Translations under genes and position numbers: made by a program | In this document: positions 23,118 through 35,657 of the stretch, piece after piece | Position numbering within the stretch: position 1 is the stretch's first letter | How the letters are laid out: every line of letters starts with the position of its first letter | The notes under the pieces: model-generated | Database searches by the model: none | Told to the model about the DNA's origin: nothing | The model's input: only the letters and a program-made list of their open reading frames with translations | Source of the DNA: Rosa chinensis | Taxonomy: Eukaryota; Streptophyta; Magnoliopsida; Rosales; Rosaceae | Reading direction: 5' to 3' | Assembly: GCF_002994745.2 (NCBI RefSeq) | Contig: NC_037092.1 | Coordinates: forward strand, 4,392,501-4,456,500 | DNA length: 64,000 bases

Positions 23118-23802
23118 TTTTTTTTTTTTTTGGTTACAAGGAGGTCCTAAAAAGACCCAAAAACAGCAAGACAAAAAGAAAAGCTAAGTTACAGGTCTAA
23201 CACAAGACCTGGATCTGGAGACTTCACTGAGATCATCAAGAAATGCAGAAGCAACATGGGGAGGAGGGGAGTCAAATACGACAACACCATGGTCATGATC
23301 AAGGCCCGATTTTGCAAGAGCATCCGCAGTGCCGTTGCATTCTCTGAAAATATGCATAAGGTTCACAGAATCAAACAGAGAAAGCATGTGCCTGCAGCTT
23401 TTAATGATAGCACCAAGAGGGTGGGATTTAATATCCCCATGGAGAATTAAATTGACTAAGATTGCGGAGTCTGATTCAATCTCAAGTTTAGAGATGCTGC
23501 AATTAGATGCCATTTTGAGGCCAAAAACAAGACCCCAAGCCTCCAACATCTAAAACTTGACCAATACCAAGTTTGGCCTGAAAACCGCAGATCCAATCCC
23601 CATTATAATATCTTAAGACTCCACCAGCAGCAATGCGACCATTAGCACAACATCGAGCACCATCAACATGCAAAGCTGATCCAGGGAGAGGCTTTTTCCA
23701 AGGCAAGATGTTTAAATAATAATCACTAGTAACATTGGCAGTTCTTGATGATTGATACCATTCCATAGCAGCATTGGAAGCGATTTGGCTTGCAATTTTC
23801 AT
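23118..23802 (-). pseudogene. 5'-truncated LINE insertion with RNase H domain, poly(A) and TSD (copy 1)
   Basis: The minus strand encodes the RNase H-like C-terminus of a LINE ORF2: LNVDGA-type motif (LHVDGARCCANGRIAAGG), then EAWGLVFGLKMA, LEIESDSAILVNLI and ECNGTADALAKSGLDHD, with a frameshift near 23,510-23,550. The 3' end carries a poly(A) tail (T run at 23118-23131 on the plus strand). The 16-bp direct repeat ATTTTCATTTTGTTTT at 23106-23121 and 23795-23810 is the target duplication of target-primed reverse transcription. Only the last 0.68 kb was inserted. Confidence 0.9.
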
Positions 23803-23819
23803 TTTGTTTTAATATCCTT

Positions 23820-24994
23820 GTAAAGTTCCGTATTTTGTAGTTCCCCTGGTAGTTTAATATGCTGGTAGTTTTGAATGTTGACGACACTTCTCAAATAGTT
23901 TCAAAAAAACTTGCATTTCTGCTGTAAAATTGCGTCAGATGTGTTTTATATCATCCGTCGAACACTGCTGTTCGGTTTATTTCCCGTCTAGTAGCATTTT
24001 TTTTTTTTTTTGCATGAAATATATCATATCTGTATTAGGACAGCAGGAAATCAGCCAATGGGCCAAATGAGCGAGCCTTGACATATACTTTTAAGAGTTC
24101 TGAGTAAGTTTCAATCTAATTAAGTATGATACAACAGATATCCATACTGTTCTAATGGACCACAGTAGACGGCAAGAATCCCCAAAAAAGCATTGTGGGA
24201 AAACAGAAAATGCATTATAACTCCATACAATGATTTACACAAGTTTTTCTAGCAAAGAAACATGATTTACCCAAGTTTGCTAAAATACCGTTATCATGTA
24301 AATACGCATGTATTCTATGTCAGGATAGGGTCGTTCAGCACATCTGAAGATAGAATCTTAAACAGTGACAGAACCTTCAATATTTTGGACTGAAAATTGA
24401 ATTCTGGTAACCATCACGGACATCATCAAATTAAAATCCCTGCATTGAGCAACGGATAAAGTCCTATTTTTTTCATGAATTATCCTGATCAATTGGTCCC
24501 AAATTTGCCTCTTATCTCTGAAAATATTATATAGTAATAAGCTTCAATTACACAAACGCCCACACTGCAACAAAATCAAAACTAACATCTATAATGACCA
24601 AGGTGGAAAGGAGTCTTCTACCTTCACCCTCCATGCAAACTGATACCCAGATGTCTGGGCTCACAGATCCAGCTAAAGACTCAAACATGGATAGTTCTAA
24701 TGGATGCACAAGATACGAAACCTGAATCCAGTTAAAATTCTAGGAACCGACCAATGTAGAGAATCATAGACCCATAAAAAGCACAGTTGGAGAAACCAAA
24801 AAGTAGACGACATATCTGTTTAACTATCAAAAGTCTGCCTTCAGTGCAGGAAATCCAACACTAGGAAAAGAACATGCATGAAAAGCATGGATCCATACAA
24901 CGACATACCCAAGTTTGCTATCATTAAAATGCAGAGTCCTGTATAGATTGTTCTCGGTAAGGATAAGTTTGTATACGTCCCTGCTGAAAATAGA
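23820..24994. other. Duplicated non-coding stretch
   Basis: No gene seen. It matches 53230-54775 of copy 2 except that copy 2 has a MITE inserted at the ATCTAATTA site (24114-24122 here) and a short deletion near 54,530. An older internal similarity exists: GAAAATTGAATTCTGGTAAC occurs at 24393 and again at 28222. Confidence 0.7.
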
Positions 24995-25002
24995 ATCTCA
25001 AC

Positions 25003-28000
25003 TAGGGATGGCAATGGGGCGGGTTGGGGATGGAGATCACAATACCATCCCCATCCCCGGGGTCATTTTCTATCCCCATCCCCGCCCCAATCCCCAATAA
25101 AAATATATTGGGGATTCCCCGTCCCCATCCCCATTGGGGACTAAACCTCCAAACCCGCCCCAAATCCCCAATAAGAATTTAATAAATAAAATAATTTTTT
25201 CTCATATTGTCTTTTTTAAAATCAAAATCTACAACAAATAAATTTAAAATATGATTAAATTCATAATCATAATTTAGTGAGTGCAAAAGTCAAAACACCA
25301 TTAAAGTAAAAGTGTAGCCATTAAAGTAAAGTAGTAAATGTATATTTGTGATTTATTGTCACGCCCCCAAATCCAAGGCCAATATTGTACTGAAATATGG
25401 CTCGTGAATTTGTGACGTGAGTCAAAACAAATACAATTTTCTTCTTGAATAAATCAACAGGAAGTAAAAGAAATTTTATACATGTTTGAATAGTACTTTT
25501 ATTAGAAAACAAATATCGGTAATATATTTACACAATCAAAGTTAAGCAAAATTCAAATCAGTACAGGTATTCACTAGAAATAGTAGTAGAAAAACATTAT
25601 TTTATCTAGTAGGTTCATCCTGTTTCCCCAAGCATCTACTCAATACCTGAAAACAAGAAGGTGTAGCATCATGAGCAACACAAGCCCAGTAAGTACACAA
25701 CTTACATTCTTATATTAATGTGTCTTATAAGAAATCAAAACTGAACAACCAAGTTAAAATGTACCAAGAACCATTTAAGTTCATACGAATTCTTAAATAT
25801 GTATATATATACACACAATACACACACACATATATACAAATATATTCATTCGTGTGAATGGTTTGGTAATAAATCACATAGTCGCATCTTCTTATCAAAC
25901 CAACAAATATTGCATCATTAATATGTGAAATAACATTAAAGCAACACATGCTTGATTTTCTTTTCACTAACACCTTCACATATTCAAAATATATCATGGA
26001 TAGATATTTGATCAATTTCACTAACACCTTCACATATTCAAAATATATCATAGATAGATATTTGATCAAAATAACATAAGTCTTTTCAGTGAATTTTCAG
26101 ATTAACTGGTATCAGATCATAAATCCACGTGTTAGGGTCCATAATACCAAAACACGGGAAAACCAGGTTGACTGGTATCAAATCATAAATCTACGTGCTA
26201 GGGTCCATAATACCAAAGCACGGGTAAGCCGCAGCATACCAAGGACACTACCAAGGCATGTATACTCAAAGTAAGTACCCTTCCTAAGAGTATAATAGTG
26301 CACTATCTGAAGGGACTAGGGCCCACAGCTTAACAACCACGAAGCACATTTACCAGTAATTCACTTAAGCACGGGGTTGTTGTAATCACCCGGCTTCATA
26401 ATTATATTTTTCAGACATAATCAAATTCACAACATACAATCTTTATAAATTATAGATCGTAATATGTATATGTACACACACATATAGATACATATACTTA
26501 GGAATAATCTCATATGAAAACATGTATAACATAATTGTATATCACAAATAAGTAAATTCACTAGCAAACAACATAATTAAAAAGAAGCTTATACATAATT
26601 GAAATCAAGTAAAATAGATAATAATAAAGCACAAACATTAAATAAGTAACTATAAACAATTAAACAAAATTATATTATAGTTAGTATTTCAGTCCTTATG
26701 TCCAAATCCATTGAAGTTCATCAACCATGTTCATATTTCTCCAATTAGAGTCATCAAACTTCAAGATGTGTTATGTTGTCCATCACAAGTCCGAATTAGT
26801 CAAATGAGTATACCAATTCAAAGGGTTTCTCACAAGGAATCCAATGGAATAAGTCATGTAGTCCAAATCAGAGTGATATAGTCCAGAAATGGTGAAGAAC
26901 CATAACAGTGCAGAAACCGATATTTTTAATACTGTCCTTTGATATCTAAGTCTTTACGTATAGTATAAAATTACCATTAATTCTCAAACTTTCCAGATCA
27001 CAAGTAGAGGTCCTAAGCTTCAAATTGATATAAAGTTTGTAGAAAATGGTTAAGAAATGAGGGAGATATGAATTTTTGAAGTTGTGATGGCTGTATGAGA
27101 TTTCCAGCGAGTTTAAAAGTTGAAAACTTTGATTAGCCATAACTTCTTCATTTCTTAACCTTTTTTTAGTGATTCAAAAGCCTAACTTGAAGAACTTTTG
27201 ATGAGGAATTTAATACTGTAATTAGTTTTGACAAAACAGATTTTGTTATATACGAAAATACTGGTTTGCAGCAAAGCAGATCCTTTTCCATCTTATCATT
27301 GATTATGTAGTTTGATAAATCTTAAAGACAAAAGAATATAGGAATGTAATCATGTACTTACTTAAGAAAATCAGGGGTGAGGTGAAGATTTTGGTCTTGA
27401 ATTCAAGCTTGGACATCTTTAAGAAAAACAAAGGGAGCTTCTAAAGAGAAAAAGGATTTGTGTGGGAATCTTGAGTTTTCTCTACAACTAAGGGAGTGTT
27501 TGATCAATTTTGCATTTGATCTTCAAGCTTGTAAGAAGTATGATCAGATCATATGCTTAAATAGGCTAGAATTAAGCATAAAATAAGTAAGTGACAAATT
27601 ATTATAAGGTGAGTGACTAATTACTATTTAGGTTAAATGATTAAAAGGTAAGATAAAATTAAAAAAAGTAATAAAAGAAAGAAAGCATAAATCCACTTGC
27701 TAAATATATATATATATATATATATGCATATATATATATATATATGTATGTACACATACACATCTATATGCACATTTACCCAATTAATAAGTAAAGAACT
27801 TTAGTAAAAAAAAAAAATTACAATAATTAGTACTAAAATGACATGCATCACAAAAATAACATAGATGAGAGTCTTGAGCTCAATAACAAAGATTTTTCAA
27901 ATATAGTTAATAATATAGTGTTCTATAGTTGACACTAATTTTCGGGTTATTACATTTATATTATAAAAAATAAATTAAAATATATATATAAGTTAAATAT

Positions 28001-28185
28001 ATGTATATATTATTGGGGCGGGTTTGGAGATGGAGATCATAATACCATCCCCACCCCATCCCCAATCTTATATAGCGGGGATTGGGGATCCCCATCCCCA
28101 TTCCCCATTTGTCCCCGAATTCTCCCCCCATTAGGGGCGGGTATCCAATGGAGCTCCGCTCCGCTGGGGATTTTTGTCATCCCTA
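25003..28185. mobile_element. Non-autonomous hAT element holding a solo LTR (copy 1 only)
   Basis: The ends TAGGGATGGCAATGGGG and (reverse complement) TAGGGATGACAAAAATCCCC are hAT-like. The 8-bp duplication ATCTCAAC is at 24995-25002 and 28186-28193. Copy 2 has the empty site with one ATCTCAAC near 54774. The arms carry G-rich repeats (GGGGATGGGGAT). Without the 2.6-kb solo LTR the element is about 580 bp and encodes nothing. Confidence 0.93.
25357..27954. repeat. 2598-bp solo LTR, TSD TTTAT, inside hAT element
   Basis: Begins TGTCACGCCCCC and ends GGGTTATTACA, flanked by TTTAT at 25352-25356 and 27955-27959. No pol or gag ORF lies inside, so it is best read as a solo LTR left after LTR-LTR recombination. 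It contains two local tandem duplications (about 25966-26068 and 26100-26225) and a TA-rich microsatellite at 27705-27745. Family (Gypsy or other) not determined. Confidence 0.8.
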
Positions 28186-28740
28186 ATCTCAACAGTAGCA
28201 CAAACTTGTATGTTTGGGATTGAAAATTGAATTCTGGTAACCCCCTGAACATATAAGATAAAAAACACCCTATTAAACCAAATATCAGATAGATTTTGAT
28301 ACTTATCCAGACAAGTTTACTGTCTTACACGGCATTCCCATAAAATTAAGGTACAAAACGGAACTAAGCCATGAGATATCCTCACAACATTTATGTAGTT
28401 ATAATTACATCAAGCCAGAAGTAGTCGGGTTCATTTGCGAAACTTAGCGATATCCACACCTGCAAATCAATCAAAAACCAAATAAAGACAAAGAAGTCAA
28501 TGTCACATAAGAATCCTCAATGTGGAAATAGACACAGGTTGAATAGATAAAAGATGAGAACAGCAACAGTTGATTAACAAATGAATATGTAATTGAGACT
28601 TGGACTTTTTAACACAAAATTAATCGGACCAAAAGAAGAATCAAAGAAGATTGCAAAACGATGAAAGACTCAAAAAAGGATTCTGAAAAAAAGAAAAGAA
28701 AAATCACAAGGAAATAAAAGAGATCTGAGATCTGATCTCA

Positions 28741-28905
28741 TCAATCTTTCTCCAACCGACCTCTTCCCATGAGAACTCGCTCGTTCATAGCGATCCATCT
28801 TTTTAGCGCGTTTCGACTGATAGCTGTGCAGATTACAGCGTTGCCTAAAAGCCCGACTGCCACAACGGAGCCACAGAGAGCAAAGAACCCCTTGGACCAT
28901 GCCAT
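28741..28905 (-). CDS. 54-residue ORF, possible small membrane protein (copy 1)
   Basis: An ATG at 28905 opens MAWSKGFFALCGSVVAVGLL and the frame ends RGRLEKD then TGA at 28741. Residues about 6-29 are hydrophobic and the rest is basic. It begins with a motif (M-W-S-K-x-F) also found in the 80-residue gene upstream. Conserved at the same place in copy 2 with three replacement changes. No family recognised; transcription start and introns unknown. Confidence 0.4.
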   Translation of the reverse strand: MAWSKGFFALCGSVVAVGLLGNAVICTAISRNALKRWIAMNERVLMGRGRLEKD

Positions 28906-29249
28906 GATTCGCAGAGAGAATTGGGAATTTTTCTAGATTGCGGGACTTTTTTCTGATTTTAGGGTTCGTTTAGCTGTAGCTATGCCTTTATATAGACTCG
29001 GACATACGGTCTTGGGTTGGGCCCTTTTAGTTCCTAGGCAGACTCAAATAGAAGTTACGGCCTAATTTTACAGGGAGCTATTCCCAAGAAAGGTATTTTA
29101 GGAGTGAAACTTTTTTTTTTTTTTTTTGTCAATAGCTCATCCTCATCCTTCTTCTTCTTCTTCTTCTTCTCTTTTCCTTTAGTTTCATGCATAATAAATC
29201 TACTTAAATTAAATTGTACCAAATGAGAGGCAACTATGAGAGGGAGGAA

Positions 29250-29535
29250 TAAAGCAGAAGATTGGATCGCCACATGGAGAATTGGCATAGCAAATTTCTC
29301 TCAAAAGCAGTAGGGAAGATGATTTTAGTGAAAGCAGTGGCTCACGCAGCACCCACTCATACCATGAGTGTCCTTAGATTGCCAAAATTACCAGGTTTTG
29401 GTGAGGAACGGGTGGAGATTAAAAAAAAATTAAAAAAAAAAAAAGGATGCATTGGTGCATACGGGAGAAATTGTGCTTTGGGTTTAAGAGAGATGGAGAT
29501 GTTCAATAAAGCTTTGCTAGCCAAAACTTTTTGAC
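29250..29535 (+). pseudogene. LINE reverse transcriptase scrap
   Basis: The plus strand reads HSKFLSKAVGKMILVKAVAH and MSVLRLPK, the conserved stretch after the RT core (W..K.LS..GK..LIKAV.Q..P.Y.MS...LP), then after an A-rich region with an internal deletion LREMEMFNKALLAKTF (F.D...FN.ALLAK). Intervening LINE sequence is missing. A copy is at 56329-56605. Confidence 0.75.
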
Positions 29536-30009
29536 ATTTAATTTTAGGGGGTGAAATTTGCACACCCAAATTTACAGACTGCACACCCTTTTATTTTTTT
29601 AATAATATTTCATCTCCCATCTTTTTAGACTTCCTAAAATAACCTCAAAAGCACACCCTCTCTCTCTCACACACACACACCATAACTCGAGTCCACCTCA
29701 ATCTCCGTCGGTTGGAGCATTCCCCGGGATCTGAAGAATTGCATATCTCCGATCCTCGATTTCCACGCCAAAATTGGATCTCCGGTCCTGAGTATGCTTC
29801 GTCAGATTCCGGTGAGTATGCTTCCGAGTGCAGCGCCCAATAAATGGTCCTGCATCATCAAATTTGGTTCATAGCATTTGGCATTTGGGATTTTGAATTG
29901 AGTTGATAGTGAAAATGCATGAATTAAATTGAAGAATGAGTAATACTTGAGCAAGAACGTTTTTAATGGCTGTTGGATTTCTTCCAATGCTCTGCAAATG
30001 GGTCTCTTC

Positions 30010-30261
30010 AGTCAAGTATAACACGATTGAGAGACTTAATTGTCTGATGGTATATTCATCTGATTTGCATACGTTTGTATAGAATGTTTACAGAACTTTT
30101 ACAGCTATATAAAACCCTTACTCGTACTGCTTTCATGTGCTACACTAATGATGTCTACCATAATCATTCCGATCTAGATCTGCACGTTTCAATGTTGGCA
30201 TGCCATGATGATCTTCCATGTTCTGTGATTCCTAGCATGTTCATAACAACTCACGCTGACA
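30010..30261 (-). repeat. 3' LTR of Copia element A
   Basis: 252 bp; in element orientation begins TGTCAGCGTGAG and ends CTTGACT. The end is not the usual CA, but TSD and primer site fix the border. Confidence 0.9.
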
Positions 30262-30280
30262 CTCCCCCTCAAGTTGGCGC

Positions 30281-33200
30281 TCACGCATCAACCATGCCCA
30301 ATTTGCTTAGTGAGTCATAAAACGCCTTCCTGGAAACTCCTTTGGTAAGTATATCTGCAAGTTGCTCTTCAGTTGGAACAAAAGGAAAGCTAATAATTTT
30401 GGCATCTGGCTTTTCCTTTATAAAGTGACGATCAACCTCCACATGCTTAGTACGATCATGTTGTACTGGGTTCTGTGATATGTCAATGGCTGCCTTGTTG
30501 TCACAATACAACTGCATAGCACTTTTGAGTTTGAAACCTAGATCACGTAACAGATTTCCTAGCCACAGCAGTTCACACACTCCTTGGGCCATACCTCTAT
30601 ACTCAGCCTTAGCACTAGATCTTGCCACAACTTTTTGTTTCTTACTCTTCCACGTAACCAAATTACCTCCCACAAAGGTAAAGTAACCTGATGTTGACCT
30701 CCTGTCTGTAATATTTCCAGCCCAATCTGCATCTGTAAAGCCACAAACTTCAAGGATGTTGTTGTGTTTAGAAAACAATATTCCCCTTCCTGGAGCTGAC
30801 TTTAGGTACTTTAAAATTCTCATAACAGCATCCATGTGACTCTCACTTGGGTTATGCATGAACTGACTCACCACACTCACTGCATATGCCACATCTGGTC
30901 TAGTATGAGCTAAATAAATCAAGCGCCCAACTATCCTCTGATAGCAAGCTCGATCAGTAGGTACCTGATCTGGATACTCAGCTAAACAATGATTCTGCTC
31001 AATAGGAGTATCAATAGGTCTACAATCCAACAAACCTGTTTCTGTTAGCAAATCAAGAACGTACTTTCTCTGGCACAGGTAGATCCATTCTCTCCCCCTA
31101 GCTACCTCAATTCCTAAGAAGTACTTAAGTGCGCCCAAGTCCTTCATCTCAAACTCAGAGGCTAGCTGTCTCTGCAGTCTATCCATCTCAACAATATTAT
31201 TGCCGGTGATTACCATATCATCCACATAAATAATTAGAGCTGTTACCTTCCCTTGTTGATGCTTGAGGAACAAGGTATGATCTGAGTTACTCTGTTTGTA
31301 ACCAACTTTCCGCATGAATTGTGAAAATCTCCCAAACCAAGCACGATGCGATTGTTTGAGACCATACAGAGACTTTCTCAATTTGCATACAAAATCTCCA
31401 GGAGAAGCAACTACATACCCAGGTGGAAGGCTCATGTACACTTCCTCGGCTAACTCTCCATGAAGAAATGCATTCTTGACATCAAACTGTCTTAGTGGCC
31501 AGTTTAAACTAGTAGCAAACTAGAGCAAAACCCGAATAGTATTCATCTTGGCAACAGGAGCAAACGTTTCATCGTAGTCAATACAATACGTCTGAGTAAA
31601 CCCTTTTGCTACAAGGCGGGCTTTATACCGATTCATTGATCCATCTGTATCATGTTTCCCAGTAAACACCCAACGACAACCTACAGCCTTCTTGCCTTGT
31701 GGTGACGGCACAAGTTGCCAAGTATTGTTCTTCTGCAATGCCTCCATCTCTTCCTCCATTGCCTTCTTCCACTTTGGATCCCCCAATGCATCCTGCACTC
31801 TGTTAGGTACTGATACAGCAGATATTTGATTCACAATTGATTCATATGACTTAGATAACCTCCTAGTGGACATATAATTGGCTACTGGGTATTTTGATTT
31901 GGCAGTAAAAGTAGGTTCATATTTTTTGGCTGATTGTCCTCGAGTGGTCCTATTTGGTAACACATATTGCTCAACATTAGACTCACTATTGCTAGTACCC
32001 GTGGATGGACATACCTCAAATGGGTGATCTTCAGTACCAGGGAGTTGTGGGTCAGGGGTAGAAGTGATGGCAGGAGCTTCTGCTTCTGGAGGTGATGAGA
32101 TGATGGTCTCAACTGGATCCTTCAAAAAATCTCCTGCTTGTGCGACTTCTTCTCTGCTTCCTGATTCCTCCCCCTCTCCATGATACAGCTCTTCAAAATA
32201 TGAATTCTCCCCCTGAAGAGGTGTATCTGAGGGGGAAAAATAACTCATGTCCTCAAAGAAAGTAACATCCATAGTGACATAGTATTTTCTGGTTGGTGGA
32301 TGATGGCACTTGTACCCTTTCTAATAACCTCCGTAGCACACAAACACACACTTAAGCGCTCGGGCATCCAACTTAGACCGCTGGTTTTTAGGAATATGGA
32401 CAAACGCAACACAACCAAAGACACGAGCTGGAAGATTATGAAATGAAGGTAAGGAGACATGAGATGCAAGAACCTCAAATGGAATTCTCCCCTGAATGAC
32501 ACTAGATGGAAGACGATTGATAAGGTGGGAGGAAGCGTTTATAGCATCACCCCAAAGATACTTAGGCATATGAGCACTAAAGAGAAGGGCACGAGCCATA
32601 TCCAGTAAATGACGATTTTTCCTTTCAGACACTCCATTTTGTTCTGGTGTTTGTGGACATGTGGTTTGGTGAACAATCCCATGGGTTTCAAAAAACTCTT
32701 GGAAAACACGATTAACATATTCCCCCCCCCCCCCCCCCCCACATTATCAGAACGAAGGATTTTAATGGTGCTATGGTATTGTGTTTGAACTAGAGTACGA
32801 AAAGTTTGAAAAGCTGGAAAGACTTCATCTTTGGTTTTAAGAAGAGCAACCCATGACAATCTCGTACAATCATCAATAAATAACACAAAATATCTCATAC
32901 CGGACACAGTGGGTTCTCTAGAAGGTCCCCAAACATCAGAATGAATCAACTCAAAAGGAATAACACTTTTATTAGAAACACTAGAAGAATAAGTAGCACG
33001 ATGACTCTTGGCCAAGACACAAGTTTCACAATGTAAAGCAGACTCATCCACACCAATAAACAGAGTAGGCATGGTTTTTCTCATAAGACTAAAAGATGGA
33101 TGCCCTAAACGGCGATGCCACAACCAAATTTCACTTAGCTTATCAGAATTCGAAATCAAAGCGGTGCGGGACTGTGCTCCTGGTTTCTCCCCTGCGTATG

Positions 33201-34606
33201 TCTGATCCAGATGGAACAACCTGCCCCTCAAATACCCCCGACCGATTAACTCCCTGGTCAGAAGATCCTGAAAAATCACATACATAGGATAAAAGGTTAC
33301 GGAGCATTTAGACTCAGTATTCAACTGTGGGACAGATATCAAGTGATGAGATAAGTCAGGCACATATAACACATTATGAAGTTTCAAAGTGGGAGTAATA
33401 CGCACTGACGCTGACCCTAACACAGGAAAAGCTTCACCATTGGCATTGGTGACATAGGACACTGAAGGGGAGGACAATTCAGTAAAATACGATTTATCAT
33501 AAGTCATATGATCGGAGGCACCAGAATCAATAATCCATGTATCAGAACCAACAAAGTTAGAAACTTTTAAAGCCATACCAATCTTACCACGACCAGCTAT
33601 AGATGCTGTAGGAGTAGCCCCACCTGCTGTATGATGATCCTGTCCAGCCACCCCATAGAAATCTGGTTCTTGGACCAATTGAACAGCAGCTGCTTTCGCC
33701 TTAGGCTGATAACCTTGTTTTTTAGGCTTAAGGTGCGGGTTCAATTTCCAACAAGACATGCCCAACATCATTGCAATAAGAACATTGCGGACGAGGGCGA
33801 TTGGGAAAGCCGGGTGGAGGTCCTTGCTGATAAAGTGGGACTGATCTTTGTTGTTGGATAAATGGTGCTGGTGATTTTGCTTGAATGGCTAGGCTAGACA
33901 CTTCAACCTGTGCATGTTTGATACTGTCCTGCTGAGACTCATCCTTGCGGATGTATGTAAAAGCTTTGTTTAGACTAGGAGGGTCTGTCATTCTGAGCAA
34001 TTCTCCTTTAGCATTGCTATGCTTATCATCAAGCCCTCTTAAGAATACATGAACTCTTTCAAGTTCCTTCTCCTTCTGGTACCACACAAGATCTTCCTGA
34101 TTCTTGATCTTGCAAGGACGCTTCTGATCAATTTCAGCCCACACATTCTTCAGCTTGGTGAAATACACAGCTATTGATTGCCTATCTTGTTGCATACTTG
34201 CAGCTATGCACATTAATTCATGAACCTGTATAAAATCAGACTCATTTGTATATAGATCCTCCAATGTCTTCCATATTGCTTCAGCAGTCTCACACCCTTC
34301 CACCAATTGTAGCACATCATCAGTCATGGCTTTGAATAAGATTGCCATCACAGATCCATCATCATCCTCCCACTTAGTATAGGCATCCACATCCTCATCA
34401 CTAGGAGCTTTGGTTGTTTCAGTCACATGCCTCATCTTGTGTATGCCACGAAGATAGATGGACATAATCTTCTTCCACGTTCGAAAATTGGTACCATTGA
34501 GTTTCATACTCCCAAAAGAACCACCGTCTGAACTTCGGACAGAAACTTCAACTTTCTGGACCTCATTGATTTTAGAACTCTGACCTTCTTTTTCATCACC
34601 ACCCAT
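30281..34606 (-). pseudogene. Copia element A gag-pol (broken)
   Basis: Minus-strand order is Gag (34606 to about 33760, starting MGGDEKEGQSSKINEVQKVE) with the knuckle CSYCNDVGHV truncated by an 8-bp deletion; protease WIIDSGASDHM near 33520; pre-integrase IWLWHRRLGHPS and the HSDVWGP/FIDDCTRLSW integrase core; RT with [11 protein letters not shown] and LIIYVDDMVITG (about 31230-31200); RNase H with ADWAGN and YCDNKAAIDIS. Breaks: the knuckle deletion, a G-run expansion at 32723-32741 in the integrase DNGG motif, a stop at about 32322, and a TAG near 31518. Copia pol would supply integration and reverse transcription, but this copy cannot. Confidence 0.92.
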
Positions 34607-34659
34607 TGCAATAATATAGAAGGAATATCACACAATCACAGAGTATGCAGCGGAACAGA

Positions 34660-34664
34660 TCATG

Positions 34665-34695
<31 letters not shown>

Positions 34696-35657
34696 TTTTG
34701 GTTTTGCACGGGTTAAAAAAAAAAAACTGAACCTTAGAACAAACTCCACAAAGTTGAGCTCTGGTCCACGGGAAACTGAAGGCCGAGTCTTAAGGCCGAG
34801 TCTGGGGTCGAGTCTGAAACGAAGGAGATCAGTGGGTTCTTCAAGGGCGGCGCCGGTAAGAGGAGAACGCCGATCTGATCTGCTTTCGAGTTGGAGAAGG
34901 AACACGATCTGGAGCAGAGATGGAGGCGATCAGGAGAAGGAACTGATGCAGGAGCTCGGGTTCTGATGCAGAAGCTCGGGAGCTGATGTGGCGCCGGTGG
35001 CTCAAGGAGCTGATGCAGGAGCTCGGCCTGATGATGAAGCCTTGCTCACAGGTCTAATGCAGGAGCTCGATCAGGTCTGATGCAGAAACTCGGGGTCGAC
35101 GGTGATCTGGGCTGGGCTCGTGATCACCAAGAACGGGTCTGATGCACCATGGAGACCTGATCACCAAGAACGGGTCTGATGAGAGGTGACGTCCAGGAAG
35201 TGGCCTTGCTCACAGGTCTGATGCAGAAGCTCGGGGCCGACGGTGATCTGGGCTGGGCTCGTGGAGACCTGATCACAAAGAATGGGTTTGATGCTCGGGT
35301 TATGGCAGAAGCTCGTGGGAGAGCAAATCCGGATGGAAACGATCTGGAGATCAAAGCTTTACTTTGGGTGCCCAAAGTAAATTGTTGGGTCTGGTGAGAG
35401 ATGATCTGCAGGTCCGGATTGATTGATTGAGAAGCTGACGCCGGTGTTGATTGATAGACGATGCCGGACCGGATTAATGAGAGGATCAGCAACGGTCTTG
35501 GGATGAAGACGAAGCCAACTGGACAACAAAAAGTGATCGATGATTGGTCTCGGAAGGCAGTGATGAATGATTGCAGGCGAAGATCGGTCTCGGAAGAGAC
35601 GAAGATCAGTCTGGTCTTGAACAAAGAATTACGGAGAAAAAGTCCTTTCGGATCTCT
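34660..35657. other. Copia A leader with TA microsatellite and tandem-like repeats
   Basis: Untranslated region between primer site and gag. A (TA)n run is at 34668-34695. Between 34930 and 35300 the phrase 'ctgatgcaggagctcgg' and 'gatctgggctgggctcgtg' recur several times, giving shadow ORFs on both strands. No gene supported. Confidence 0.7.

Noticed and set aside
27700..27750. TA-rich run as a possible origin or matrix attachment site
   Set aside because: Simple microsatellite inside a solo LTR; sequence alone gives no support for such a role.
29055..29288. Lysine-rich minus-strand ORF
   Set aside because: Driven by a CTT microsatellite and T run that vary between the two copies.
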